Below, one piece after another: positions 18,666 through 27,469 of a stretch of DNA of 64,000 nucleotides (the stretch's first letter is position 1; every line of letters begins with the position of its first letter). Source of the DNA: Thiomicrorhabdus sp. zzn3 (GTDB lineage Bacteria > Pseudomonadota > Gammaproteobacteria > Thiomicrospirales > Thiomicrospiraceae); NCBI RefSeq assembly GCF_029767755.1, contig NZ_JARUQS010000002.1, positions 186,808 through 250,807 of the forward strand, given 5' to 3'. Below the pieces are notes generated by a model. That model made no database searches, was not told where the DNA came from, and saw only the letters and a list, made by a program, of their open reading frames with translations. The translations under genes and the position numbers were made by a program.

Positions 18666-19598
18666 ATGACCTTAAATGAATTGAAATACATCATTGCAGT
18701 TGCCAAAGAGAGACATTTCCGTAAAGCATCTGAAACTTGCTTTGTTAGCCAACCTACTCTCAGTGTGGCGGTTAAGAAGTTAGAAGAAGAGCTAGGAGTT
18801 GTCTTATTTGAAAGACGTAAACAAGATGTTTTAGTTACTCCCGTTGGTAGAAAAATCATCTCTATTGCTGAAGAGATCGTTGAACGCAGTCAAGACATTA
18901 AGCAGATTGCTAAAGAAGCACAAGGTGACCTATCAACCGAATTAAAAGTTGGAGCCATTCATACCATCGCTCCTTATCTGATTCCAAAGATCATTCCTAT
19001 TTTTCATAAAAATGCACCTAATGTACCGGTCATTATTGAAGAAAACTACACGCATGTCCTGGCAGACAAACTGCAAACCGGCGAACTAGATTTAGTGATT
19101 CTTTCACTGCCTTTTCAAGAACCCAATATTGAAACCTGTTTGCTTTATGAAGAACCTTTTAAATTGATTGTGCCTAAGGAACACCCCTTAAGCCAAACCG
19201 ATACTGAGATTGTGTTACAGAAAATTGAAAACGAAACCATATTATTATTAGGTGCTGGACACTGTTTCAGAGATCAAGTTATTGAAGCCTTTCCTAATCT
19301 AATGCATCTCAATTACCAAAGTGATCGTTTGCAAAAAACCTTTGAAGGCAGTTCACTGGAAACAATTCGATATATGGTTGCCTCAGGGGTAGGTTTATCT
19401 ATTTTTCCATGCAGTTCGCTCTCTGAACGCGATAACGAGCTTTTTACGATAAAAGAGCTATCAGGCCCTACTCCAACTAGAAAAATTGCTCTAGCATGGC
19501 GTAAGAGCTTTCCAAGAGAAGAAATCTTGCAACGTTTCAAGCAATCGGTGATGGAAGCAACAATCCCTTGTACAATCCCTTACAACTCAGATAAATAA
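18666..19598 (+). CDS. oxyR: OxyR-like LysR-family regulator
   Basis: A 310-residue LysR regulator. The winged helix-turn-helix lies at residues 1-60 (HFRKASETCFVSQPTLSVAVKKLEEELG) and the effector domain follows. It aligns with E. coli OxyR: GHCFRDQ at residues 199-205 corresponds to the peroxide-sensing Cys199 segment, and SSLETIRYMVASG to SLETLRNMVAAG. The partner Cys208 is missing: the equivalent position, about 209, is Phe. Sensing would need another cysteine (for example Cys249) or a one-Cys mechanism. The gene is AT-richer than its neighbours and precedes mlaA by 16 bases. Confidence 0.85.
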   Translation: MTLNELKYIIAVAKERHFRKASETCFVSQPTLSVAVKKLEEELGVVLFERRKQDVLVTPVGRKIISIAEEIVERSQDIKQIAKEAQGDLSTELKVGAIHTIAPYLIPKIIPIFHKNAPNVPVIIEENYTHVLADKLQTGELDLVILSLPFQEPNIETCLLYEEPFKLIVPKEHPLSQTDTEIVLQKIENETILLLGAGHCFRDQVIEAFPNLMHLNYQSDRLQKTFEGSSLETIRYMVASGVGLSIFPCSSLSERDNELFTIKELSGPTPTRKIALAWRKSFPREEILQRFKQSVMEATIPCTIPYNSDK

Positions 19599-19614
19599 TG
19601 ACATTGATAAAAGC

Positions 19615-20406
19615 ATGAAAAGTACATACAGATCTAATTTCTTTGCAGTCATCACGGTTTTAAGTATGAATGTGCTTGTTTCATCGGCCATGGCGTCATG
19701 GGAAGACGATTTAGCTCCGCCTGCTAAAAAAACGGATTCCTCTGCGATGGTAATGATGAACCCACAGGATCCCTATGAGTCTTACAATCGTAAAATGTTT
19801 ACTTTTAACATGGCCTTTCATGATGCGATTGGCGAACCGGTTGCTAAGGCCTATCTGAATTACGTACCTCAGCCGGCTCAGACCGGCATACAGAACTTTT
19901 TTTCCAATTTAGGGATGCCTCTGAATGTGATGAACAGTTTTCTTCAGGGCAAAGGCCAGGAAGGTTTTGAAGGGATCATGCGTTTTACCCTTAACTCTAC
20001 ATTTGGCCTGTTTGGTTTATTGGATATTGCAACTCCAGCAGGCTTGGAGCTCAAAAAAGAAGATTTTGGACAAACTCTGGCTGTTTGGGGTGTTTGGGAT
20101 GAAGCGTCGTTTGTAATGCTGCCGTTTATCGGTCCTTATACCACGCGCAGCTTATTTGGTTGGGGAGTCGATTCCTACTCAGATCTGCTTTATCAAATGG
20201 TCGATGGAGATGATGTGAATCGCCCTGCTCTTGCTTTTGGCGATGCCTTTGTCAGTTACACTAAAGCGACCCCGTTAATTGATGAACTTCGCCAACAACC
20301 GGACCCCTATATTTTTATGCGTGAAAGTTATTTGCAATATCGTACCAATGCGATCTATGACGGCCATCCGCCGCAACCTAAATTGGACGATTTCGATTTT
20401 GAATAA
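19615..20406 (+). CDS. mlaA: MlaA/VacJ-family outer-membrane lipid-asymmetry protein
   Basis: A 263-residue MlaA homologue, which in the Mla pathway removes misplaced phospholipids from the outer leaflet of the outer membrane. Family landmarks are DPYESYNRKMFTFN, NFFSNLGMPLNVMNSFLQGK, FGLFGLLDIATPAGL, EDFGQTLAVWGV and FIGPYTTRSLFG. Typical MlaA proteins are lipoproteins, but here the signal peptide (MNVLVSSAMASWEDD) has no lipobox cysteine and looks like ordinary signal-peptidase-I cleavage. It is probably cotranscribed with oxyR. The rest of the mla operon is not in the window. Confidence 0.9.
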   Translation: MKSTYRSNFFAVITVLSMNVLVSSAMASWEDDLAPPAKKTDSSAMVMMNPQDPYESYNRKMFTFNMAFHDAIGEPVAKAYLNYVPQPAQTGIQNFFSNLGMPLNVMNSFLQGKGQEGFEGIMRFTLNSTFGLFGLLDIATPAGLELKKEDFGQTLAVWGVWDEASFVMLPFIGPYTTRSLFGWGVDSYSDLLYQMVDGDDVNRPALAFGDAFVSYTKATPLIDELRQQPDPYIFMRESYLQYRTNAIYDGHPPQPKLDDFDFE

Positions 20407-20425
20407 TGGCCAACCCGGGCGTGAA

Positions 20426-20445
20426 AGTGAACAGGCCTGTTCACT
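20426..20445. terminator. Bidirectional hairpin with CAGGCCTG core
   Basis: AGTGAACAGGCCTGTTCACT is a perfect 20-base palindrome between the convergent genes mlaA (ends 20406) and mrpG (ends 20449). There is no long T-run, but its position suits a shared transcription end. Confidence 0.6.
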
Positions 20446-20448
20446 GCG

Positions 20449-20766
20449 TCATTTGGGGTGTTGACGGGTACGTTGGATTCGTCGGGTTTCAATGTGCAGC
20501 GCCGCCTTTGCCATCAGGTGGGCGCTGACGGGTGCGGTAATAAACAAAAACAGCGTGATCAGCACTTCATGCAGACTGATGCCATCCTCTTTGAAACCGA
20601 AATAGAGCGCCGAGGCGATCAGAATGGCCCCCACGCCGAGTGTGGTGGCTTTGGTCGGGCCATGCAGGCGCATATAGAAATCCGGCAATTTGAACAGGCC
20701 GATTGATCCGATCAGCGTAAACACGGCACCAATAATAATCAGAGCGCTTAAAATCCATTCCAACAT
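20449..20766 (-). CDS. mrpG: Mrp antiporter subunit G
   Basis: A 105-residue small membrane protein with three hydrophobic segments and the MnhG/PhaG signature LPDFYMRLHGPTKATTLG. It is part of the multi-subunit Mrp cation/proton antiporter in the inner membrane. It is the last gene of the mrpACDEFG operon, 20 bases after mrpF, and ends beside a convergent hairpin. Confidence 0.93.
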   Translation of the reverse strand: MLEWILSALIIIGAVFTLIGSIGLFKLPDFYMRLHGPTKATTLGVGAILIASALYFGFKEDGISLHEVLITLFLFITAPVSAHLMAKAALHIETRRIQRTRQHPK

Positions 20767-20786
20767 CGGTAATATCCTTTATGGTG

Positions 20787-21056
20787 TTATTCCATAATGT
20801 CGCCGCGCAACAGGTATTTACTCAGCGCCACTGTGCCGACAAATCCCATGACCGCAATCAACAAGGCCGCTTCAAAGTAAAGGGCGCTTTCTAGCCTCAA
20901 TCCCGACAGGATCAGCAGGGCGATGGCATTAATATACAGTGTGTCCAGTGCCAGGATTCTATCTGGCACATCCGGTCCCTTGAGCAGACGGTAAAAACTC
21001 AGCAGCGCCGCCAGGGTTACCAGTACAAAGGCAATATTCAGAGCAGTGGTTAACAT
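20787..21056 (-). CDS. mrpF: Mrp antiporter subunit F
   Basis: An 89-residue membrane protein with three predicted membrane segments and the MnhF/PhaF signature RLLKGPDVPDRILALDTL, whose acidic residues are required for antiport in studied systems. Its start overlaps the end of mrpE by seven bases, indicating translational coupling within the operon. Confidence 0.93.
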   Translation of the reverse strand: MLTTALNIAFVLVTLAALLSFYRLLKGPDVPDRILALDTLYINAIALLILSGLRLESALYFEAALLIAVMGFVGTVALSKYLLRGDIME

Positions 21057-21553
21057 GATTCAAAAATCTCCATCAGCGGGCGTTCATAACGCTGTTTGAT
21101 CTCGTTAATGGTTTCGTCCGCATCTTCAACATGTAATCCATGTACCAGCAGGCAGCGACGGTCTTCGCTTAAATCGCAAGAGACCGTCCCCGGTGTCAGA
21201 GAGATGGTGTTGGCAAGCAGGCTGATCCCCAGTGGGTGCTGAATATCCAGCTCAATGGTTAAAAACGCCGGTTGCAGGTGCTGAGTCCGTCCAAGAATGA
21301 GTTTGGCGACAATAATATTGGCCACCATGATGTCCCACAGAACGATGGCGGTAAATTTGAGTATCGTAACCGGATGACTCAAACAGACCTTTTCCGGCCA
21401 GAAAGAGGCGGTCAGTTTAGGAATCAGCAAGGCCAATATCGCCCCCAGGACGATGTGACCCGGCGCTAGGGTATTATTCAGCAGCAACCAGACTCCCCAT
21501 AACACCAGACTCAGAATGGGGTGCGGCAGAAAAGATTTAAAGAATTGTTTCAT
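21050..21553 (-). CDS. mrpE: Mrp antiporter subunit E
   Basis: A 167-residue MnhE/PhaE protein: N-terminal membrane helices (LSLVLWGVWLLLNN, GHIVLGAILALLIPK) and a soluble C-terminal domain with the conserved ANTISLTPGTVSCDL segment. MrpE is needed for assembly and full activity of the complex. It overlaps mrpD by four bases (ATGA) upstream and mrpF downstream. Confidence 0.93.
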   Translation of the reverse strand: MKQFFKSFLPHPILSLVLWGVWLLLNNTLAPGHIVLGAILALLIPKLTASFWPEKVCLSHPVTILKFTAIVLWDIMVANIIVAKLILGRTQHLQPAFLTIELDIQHPLGISLLANTISLTPGTVSCDLSEDRRCLLVHGLHVEDADETINEIKQRYERPLMEIFESC

Positions 21554-23106
21554 CGAATGGCCTCCTTGGCCACCGCCGGGGTGTGTAACACTTGTTGCAG
21601 ATAGGTTGGTGCGTCAAACACCTGTTGGGCCACGCTCTGGGTAAACTGGCCCAGGGGATGGGCCAGCGCCACCAACACCAGGGCCGCGGAGAGTAAACTG
21701 GCCACCGCCAGATAGGCACCCTTGAAATCGTGTTCTTTGGAAGCGTCTGCAGCTGCTGGCGCGTCTTGACCGTTTTCCGGCAGGGTATTGTAGAACAACA
21801 GCGAACCGGAACGCGCCAAAGCCATAATCATCATCAGGCCGGATAACAGAACCACGGCGATGATCCAAGAGAAGGCCGGATGATCCAGCGCGGCCGAAAG
21901 AATCAGCACCTTGCCGAAAAAGCCTGACAGCGGTGGCAGGCCACTCATGGCGATGGCGGCAAACAGAAAAGTAGCGCCTAGCAGCATTGCCTTCGGTGTG
22001 GCCGGCCCGGAAACAAAACGGTCGTCGTATGCGCCACGCCCTTTGGCAATCAAATCGGCGAGTAGGAAGAAGCCGCCGGCAATCAGAGTAGAGTGAATCA
22101 GGTAGTAGAGTGTGGCCGACAGGGCGTCAATCGAGTTCAATCCGATCCCAACCAGCAGTGTGGCGACCGAGGCCAGCACCAGATAAGCCACTTGCTCGCG
22201 CAGACCGCGTGCGGCCAGGGTGCCGAAAGCGGCCATTAACATGGTAATCAGTCCGAGCCAAAGTATCCAGGGCAGATGCAGGCCTGCCAAGTCACCGGCC
22301 TGATCGCCAAATAAGGTGCCGTGGACGCGGATAATCGCATATAGGCCGACTTTGGTCATAATAGCAAACAGGGCGGCCACCGGTGCTGTAGTGTTGGCAT
22401 AGGCCTGAGGTAGCCATAGATAAAGTGGGAACAAGGCCGCTTTGATGCCAAATACCAGCAACAACAGCAAACCGGCTGCGGCGACCACGCCCTGATCTTG
22501 TGGATCGAGATGGGCGATTTTGTTCGCCATATCGGCAATATTGAGCGTGCCAAGCACGCCATAGAGCGCCCCGACCGCAAACAGAAACAGGGTAGAGCCG
22601 ATCAAGTTGATCGCCACATAGTGCAGTCCGGCACGCGTGCGCAGACGGCCACTGCCGTGTAGCAGCAATCCGTAAGAGGCGAGCAGCAGAACTTCAAAGA
22701 ATACAAACAGGTTAAACACGTCACCGGTTAAAAAAGCACCGTTGAGCCCGAACAGTTGGATTTGAAAGAGCACGTGAAAGTGTGCGCCCTGAGCATCCAC
22801 TTTGCGTTTGACAGCGTACCAGAGCGCGCCCAGTGCAAGTAGAGCGGTAATCAACACCATGAGTGCCGAAAGCTGGTCAAGCACCAGGACAATGCCAAAA
22901 GGGGCAATCCAGTTACCCAGAGCATAAACCTGCGGCGGCATCTGAATGGCGGTTTGCATCGCATCCACACTGACCAGCAGCAGCGCCAGTACCAGCAGCA
23001 GGCTCATCAGACGTTGCAGATTGAGACCCCCGCGGTGCGCCAGCAGAACCAGCACGCCACCTATGAGCGGAATCAGAACCGGAAGAAACGGGGTAGCCGT
23101 CATCAT
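21550..23106 (-). CDS. mrpD: Mrp antiporter subunit D
   Basis: A 518-residue polytopic protein of the proton-translocating NuoM/NuoN-like family with about 14 membrane helices. VFNLFVFFEVLLLASYGLL holds the conserved glutamate of helix 5, and the lysines of FGIKAALFPLYLWLPQAYA correspond to the proton path in complex I. With MrpA it forms the ion-translocating core. It overlaps both neighbours by four bases. Confidence 0.95.
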   Translation of the reverse strand: MMTATPFLPVLIPLIGGVLVLLAHRGGLNLQRLMSLLLVLALLLVSVDAMQTAIQMPPQVYALGNWIAPFGIVLVLDQLSALMVLITALLALGALWYAVKRKVDAQGAHFHVLFQIQLFGLNGAFLTGDVFNLFVFFEVLLLASYGLLLHGSGRLRTRAGLHYVAINLIGSTLFLFAVGALYGVLGTLNIADMANKIAHLDPQDQGVVAAAGLLLLLVFGIKAALFPLYLWLPQAYANTTAPVAALFAIMTKVGLYAIIRVHGTLFGDQAGDLAGLHLPWILWLGLITMLMAAFGTLAARGLREQVAYLVLASVATLLVGIGLNSIDALSATLYYLIHSTLIAGGFFLLADLIAKGRGAYDDRFVSGPATPKAMLLGATFLFAAIAMSGLPPLSGFFGKVLILSAALDHPAFSWIIAVVLLSGLMMIMALARSGSLLFYNTLPENGQDAPAAADASKEHDFKGAYLAVASLLSAALVLVALAHPLGQFTQSVAQQVFDAPTYLQQVLHTPAVAKEAIR

Positions 23107-23570
23107 TGCTGGCGTTCTCCTTGAATCGGTTGGGTTGTTGTCGAAGCGATCAGGGCGTCGGTCTGTTCAAACGGGTGATCTGCATGGCGTTTCGGATCCG
23201 CCTGTCTGGGCGGCAGCGTGGCGTGCAGAGATTCCTCGTCTTGCGCCAGATGCAAGCCATCCACATGGTCATTGCCGAGTTCGGAACGCGCTTTGAGCGA
23301 CAGTACAATCAAAAACGCAGTCATGCCGAAAGCGATGACAATTGCGGTCAGAACCAGCGCCTGCGGCAGAGGATCGGTATAGGCTAAGCGTTCCGCTTCA
23401 ATCACCGCCGGGACACCAATATTGAGACGTCCCATGGCAAACAGAAACACATTGACCGCGTAAGCCAGCAGAGTCAGTCCCAATACCACAGGAAAGGTGC
23501 GTGCGCGCAGGGTTAAAAATACCCCGCTGGCGGTCATCACACCGATCATCAAAGCAATCAGCCATTCCAT
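23103..23570 (-). CDS. mrpC: Mrp antiporter subunit C with hydrophilic tail
   Basis: A 155-residue NuoK-like subunit with three membrane helices and the conserved TFPVVLGLTLLAYAVNVFLF and TDPLPQALVLTAIVI segments. The membrane part ends near residue 92. It is followed by about 60 hydrophilic residues rich in His, Asp, Gln and Pro (HLAQDEESLHATLPPRQ...), a tail longer than in compact MrpC proteins. It joins mrpA directly, with the stop of mrpA next to the mrpC start codon. Confidence 0.93.
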   Translation of the reverse strand: MEWLIALMIGVMTASGVFLTLRARTFPVVLGLTLLAYAVNVFLFAMGRLNIGVPAVIEAERLAYTDPLPQALVLTAIVIAFGMTAFLIVLSLKARSELGNDHVDGLHLAQDEESLHATLPPRQADPKRHADHPFEQTDALIASTTTQPIQGERQQ

Positions 23571-26405
23571 TTAGACACTCTCCTTCTGCTGAGATGTGGG
23601 ATGATCCGCTTTATGCGAAGCGGTACTGAGTTTGCCCAGTTGCACCAGGCTCATCACCGTAGCGCCAACCACCACCAGGAAGACACCGAGATCAAATGCA
23701 ATGGCGCTGGCAACTTCGAATTCGCCCACGATCGGCCAGTGCAGATGAGTAAAGGCGGAAGTCAGGAACGGGTAGCCGAGCAGCATCGCCACCAGCCCGG
23801 TTGAAATGGCGATTAGCAGGCCAAAACCGATCGACCAGTGCATATCGATCTTAAGGCGCTGCTGTGTCCAGGCGATGCCGTTGGCGAGATATTGAACAAT
23901 CAGCGCCACCGACGCGATCAGACCGGCAATGAAACCGCCGCCGGGCAGATTGTGTCCGCGCAGGAAAATATAGACCGCCACCAGCAGCATCAGCGGCAGC
24001 AGCAGGCGGGTCAGGGTTTGCATAATGGTCGGATGGGCGTCCAGGCTCCACACACGGCCCTGCAGGTCGTGCTGCGGCGCCGGCAGTTTCATGCCTTGCA
24101 AGAGCGCAAATACGCCCAGCCCTGCAAGGGCAAGTACCACGATTTCACCCAGGGTATCAAAGCCACGGAAGTCAACCAGAATGACGTTGACCACATTGGT
24201 GCCGCCGCCGCCGGGGACACTGTTTTCAATAAAGTAGCTGGAAATCGGATCGAATTCGCGTGTCAGCACCATCATGGTCAGCAAGGTGACCCCGATCCCT
24301 GATAATAGCGCAATCAGCGCATCGCGCCATAATCGGCGGCGGCCGATCTCTTTCGGACTCGCCTGTGGCAGAAAATAGAGTGCCAGCAGCAGCAGAATAA
24401 TAGTGACCACTTCTACCGAAAGCTGAGTGAGAGCTAGATCCGGCGCGGAAAATTTGACAAAACCAAGCGCGATAATCAGTCCGACCACACCGATGATGAT
24501 CAAGCTGATCAGGCGCCGGCGGTGCAGCGCGACCGTCAATAGGCTGGCAATCATCAAAATGACGCCCACCACTAAGGTCACCGGATCTGCGGCCATTAAC
24601 GGCCGTTCGCCGAACAGCGGCGAAGAGAACTGCATAAATCCGGCCGTACCGATTACCACCGAAGCCGCAATGACCCAGACGGCAGCGTGTTGCAGAGAAC
24701 CCTTATCAAAGCGGCGGGTAATCGCCACTGCCACTCTGGTTAGCTGTTTAAATAGGCGGTTAAAGTAGCGTTTGGCATTTATCCGCTGGAAATAACGACG
24801 GTAGGTGGTAAAAAACCATGCCCGTTTATAGTAAACGGCCACACCGAGTGACAACGCCAGCAAACTCATCAGCAGAGGCAGGGTAAATCCGTGCCAGATC
24901 GCCAGGCTGTACTGAGGCGGGGTGGTTTGTAGGGTGCCGGTCACCGCCACATCCAGAATCGGTGCCACGGTGTAAATCGGCAGAATCCCCACCGCCAGAC
25001 AGAGAATGACCAGCAGATCAACCGGGATTTTCATAAAACGGGGCGGTTCGTGCGGGGTGCGCGTCAGTCCGACCGGTTCGCCGTTAAAGAAGACGTCATG
25101 AATAAAGCGCAGCGAGTAAGCCACCGAAAAAATCCCCGCCAGAGTCACCAAGACCGGAATCAGCCAGGCATAGGCGTTAGCCTGTGAAGCGGTGACCGCT
25201 TCGGCAAAAAACATCTCTTTACTGAGGAAGCCGTTAAGCAAAGGCACGCCGGCCATCGCCAGTGAAGCGATGATCGCCAGCGCTGCGGTATGTGGCATGT
25301 ATTTAATCAGGCCGTTAAGTTTGCGCATATCGCGCGTGCCGGTTTCATGGTCGATAATACCCGCCACCATAAACAGCGAAGCTTTGAAGGTGGCGTGGTT
25401 GATGATATGAAAAATCGCCGCCACCGCTGCGAGCTGGGTGCCAAAACCGAACAGCAGGGTAATCAATCCCAAATGGCTGATGGTGGAGTAGGCAAGCAGC
25501 CCTTTCAGGTCATGTTTAAACAGGGCCGTGTAAGCGCCGATGAGCAAAGTCAGCAGGCCTGCTCCGCCCACCAGCCACGACCACTCCGGAGTGCCGGAAA
25601 GCACTGGAAAAAATCGCGCCAGCAGGAAAATCCCCGCCTTGACCATGGTGGCGGAGTGCAGATAAGCCGACACCGGGGTCGGGGCTGCCATGGCGTGCGG
25701 CAGCCAGAAATGAAATGGAAATTGCGCCGATTTGGTAAACACCCCAAGCAGAATCAACCCCAGTGTTGGCAGGTAAAGGTCGTGGGTGCGCACCAGGTCA
25801 CCTGCAGCGAGGACATCACTAAGCTGGTAGCTGCCGACGATGTGTCCCAGCAGCAAGACGCCCCCCAGCAGAGCCAGTCCGCCGGCACCGGTAATTGCCA
25901 AGGCCATACGTGCTCCCTGACGCGCATCCTTGCGATGTTGCCAATAGCTGATCAGCAGGAAGGAGGTGATCGAAGTCAATTCCCAGAAAATCACCAACTG
26001 CAGAATATTCTCGGAGAGCACGATCCCGAGCATGGAACCCATAAACATCAGCAGATAGGCAAAGAAACGTCCCATGCAGTCTTTTGCTGCCAGATAGTAG
26101 CGGGCGTACAGAATCACCAGCAGACCGATAACCAGAATCAGCAGGGCAAACAGCAGCGCCAGACCGTCAAGACGAAAGGCAAAGAAAAGTCCCGCCGATT
26201 CCATCCATGCCCAGCTTTGTACCAGAGTCTCGCCTGCAAACGGCAGAGAGACCGCCGGTGATAAAAAGGCGAGAGCAAGTAGGGTTACAGCGCCACTGGT
26301 CCAGGCCGCCGCCAAACGGTTGATTTTGGAAGCCAGAGCGGCAAAGATCGCGCCGACAAATGGCAACAGCACTACAATGGGGAGGTTTACGGCCAGTAGA
26401 TTCAT
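23571..26405 (-). CDS. mrpA: Mrp antiporter subunit A fused with B-type domain
   Basis: A 944-residue protein in which the NuoL-like MrpA domain (about residues 1-600; helix-5 glutamate in LVIFWELTSITSF, lysines in GVFTKSAQFPFHFWLPHAM and MVKAGIFLLARF) is followed by the C-terminal MrpB-like domain (ENSVPGGGGTNVVNVILVDFRGFDTLGE, GHNLPGGGFIAGL). This fused AB form defines group 2 Mrp operons (Pha type). The complex exchanges Na+ or K+ for protons and supports alkali and salt tolerance. It is the first gene of the operon, and an AT-rich upstream gap holds the promoter. Confidence 0.95.
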   Translation of the reverse strand: MNLLAVNLPIVVLLPFVGAIFAALASKINRLAAAWTSGAVTLLALAFLSPAVSLPFAGETLVQSWAWMESAGLFFAFRLDGLALLFALLILVIGLLVILYARYYLAAKDCMGRFFAYLLMFMGSMLGIVLSENILQLVIFWELTSITSFLLISYWQHRKDARQGARMALAITGAGGLALLGGVLLLGHIVGSYQLSDVLAAGDLVRTHDLYLPTLGLILLGVFTKSAQFPFHFWLPHAMAAPTPVSAYLHSATMVKAGIFLLARFFPVLSGTPEWSWLVGGAGLLTLLIGAYTALFKHDLKGLLAYSTISHLGLITLLFGFGTQLAAVAAIFHIINHATFKASLFMVAGIIDHETGTRDMRKLNGLIKYMPHTAALAIIASLAMAGVPLLNGFLSKEMFFAEAVTASQANAYAWLIPVLVTLAGIFSVAYSLRFIHDVFFNGEPVGLTRTPHEPPRFMKIPVDLLVILCLAVGILPIYTVAPILDVAVTGTLQTTPPQYSLAIWHGFTLPLLMSLLALSLGVAVYYKRAWFFTTYRRYFQRINAKRYFNRLFKQLTRVAVAITRRFDKGSLQHAAVWVIAASVVIGTAGFMQFSSPLFGERPLMAADPVTLVVGVILMIASLLTVALHRRRLISLIIIGVVGLIIALGFVKFSAPDLALTQLSVEVVTIILLLLALYFLPQASPKEIGRRRLWRDALIALLSGIGVTLLTMMVLTREFDPISSYFIENSVPGGGGTNVVNVILVDFRGFDTLGEIVVLALAGLGVFALLQGMKLPAPQHDLQGRVWSLDAHPTIMQTLTRLLLPLMLLVAVYIFLRGHNLPGGGFIAGLIASVALIVQYLANGIAWTQQRLKIDMHWSIGFGLLIAISTGLVAMLLGYPFLTSAFTHLHWPIVGEFEVASAIAFDLGVFLVVVGATVMSLVQLGKLSTASHKADHPTSQQKESV

Positions 26406-26793
26406 ACTCGGTTCAGCCTGTTGAAATGTCAGTATAAAGGTTATTTATAACCCTCAAAGGCTACCATAAACGGCGATAGAGTCAATGTTTTCTGATGAAT
26501 ATCGATTTTGAAAAATAGGTAATTTGCCATGTAATTGCTATGATGAAATTCACATGATTTCAATCTGTTGTACGTACAGCTTATTGATTTGAATACGCAT
26601 CCAAGCGGTGAGCAACAGGAGGCCATCTATGTTTGAAAGCGCCTTTGTCGAATTCAGTATTCTGCTCGGTATTGGCCATCAAACCGCAAGGATTTGTTTC
26701 CCCTGTAGAGTAAGCATGTGAAAATGGGGCTTTTACAGTATGTTGATGAAGAAGATTTTTTGTATAAATTCAAACTGAGCACACCCATTCGGT
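26406..26793. other. Gene-poor stretch upstream of the mrp operon
   Basis: A stretch between mrpA and a Nudix gene, both on the minus strand. It must contain the mrp promoter (AT-rich around 26440-26590). On the plus strand it holds a short coding remnant with a strong ribosome site (26629-26721) and a further coding-looking frame up to about 26800. Confidence 0.6.
26629..26721 (+). pseudogene. N-terminal remnant of a cation:proton antiporter gene
   Basis: An AGGAGG ribosome site seven bases before ATG 26629 opens a 30-codon frame. Its first 15 residues, MFESAFVEFSILLGI, look like the start of KefB/KefC-type CPA2 antiporters, after which the sequence (GHQTARICFPCRV) loses hydrophobic character and ends at a stop. 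In the following frame, 26718 onward reads MGLLQYVDEEDFLYKFKL, which could be another fragment. I infer a gene that lost its middle by deletion; the identification rests on a short N-terminal match. Confidence 0.5.
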
Positions 26794-27267
26794 TTAATCG
26801 ACATCGCTTTTATTTAAGCCATCCAAATAAGGTGAGACTTCCGGCAGTTTGGCGGAGAGTATGACTTCGGCCAAAAAAGGCGGATCCAATCTCAGTTGTT
26901 TGAGCTGATTTATAGCAATCCACTCTACTGAGAGTTGGTGAGGGTCCGGATGGCAGCCGTTTTGAGGATAGGCGTTTTCAGACAGGGTGGCTAAAAAGGC
27001 GAATTCCACCTTGTGTTTAATGTTTTCCGGCTCGGTTTTAGACGTTCTTTGATGCTCATAGATTTTGAATAATCCTCGGACTTCGATATGGACATCCGCT
27101 TCTTCCAAGACTTCTCTAATGACGGTCTGTATTAGCGATTCTCCCGGTTCCTGGGTGCCGCCGGGAAGGGTGTAAATCACCTTTTCATTGGCATACTGCT
27201 TTTTAAGTAGTAGGACTTTTTGATTTTCAATAATGACCGCTTTGGCGCAGTTTTTTATGCGAATCAT
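26794..27267 (-). CDS. Nudix hydrolase
   Basis: A 157-residue hydrolase with the Nudix box GGTQEPGESLIQTVIREVLEEADV (residues 36-59). The usual final Gly-hydrophobic pair reads Asp-Val, while all metal-binding Glu residues of REVLEE are intact. Such enzymes cleave nucleoside diphosphates linked to another group; the substrate cannot be told from the sequence. It stands alone on the minus strand, between the mrp promoter region and a divergent DUF2189 gene. Confidence 0.88.
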   Translation of the reverse strand: MIRIKNCAKAVIIENQKVLLLKKQYANEKVIYTLPGGTQEPGESLIQTVIREVLEEADVHIEVRGLFKIYEHQRTSKTEPENIKHKVEFAFLATLSENAYPQNGCHPDPHQLSVEWIAINQLKQLRLDPPFLAEVILSAKLPEVSPYLDGLNKSDVD

Positions 27268-27469
27268 TGGAGGTATTCCGAGTTTATTGAGCCAAAAATA
27301 TTGATTAAGTTTATGAATTTAAAGGGGTATCATTAAATAAATAAATAACCTACTTGAAAGCTAGGTTATATAATCAGATTTGAATTGCTTGTAATCAATC
27401 GTAGCCGATGAGCGACTTTTATTAAAGCCGTTCACCGACTTAACTTTGTCGAAAGACAGGGAGGAAGTT

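Noticed and set aside
22768-22785. GAGCACGTGAAAG in mrpD as a parS site
   Set aside because: Matches the CACGTG core and one arm only; such half matches are expected by chance.
25290-26261. 323-residue plus-strand open frame opposite mrpA
   Set aside because: It lies fully antisense to the clear mrpA gene, is rich in Gln, His and Arg, and has no domain or ribosome site. It is a shadow frame.
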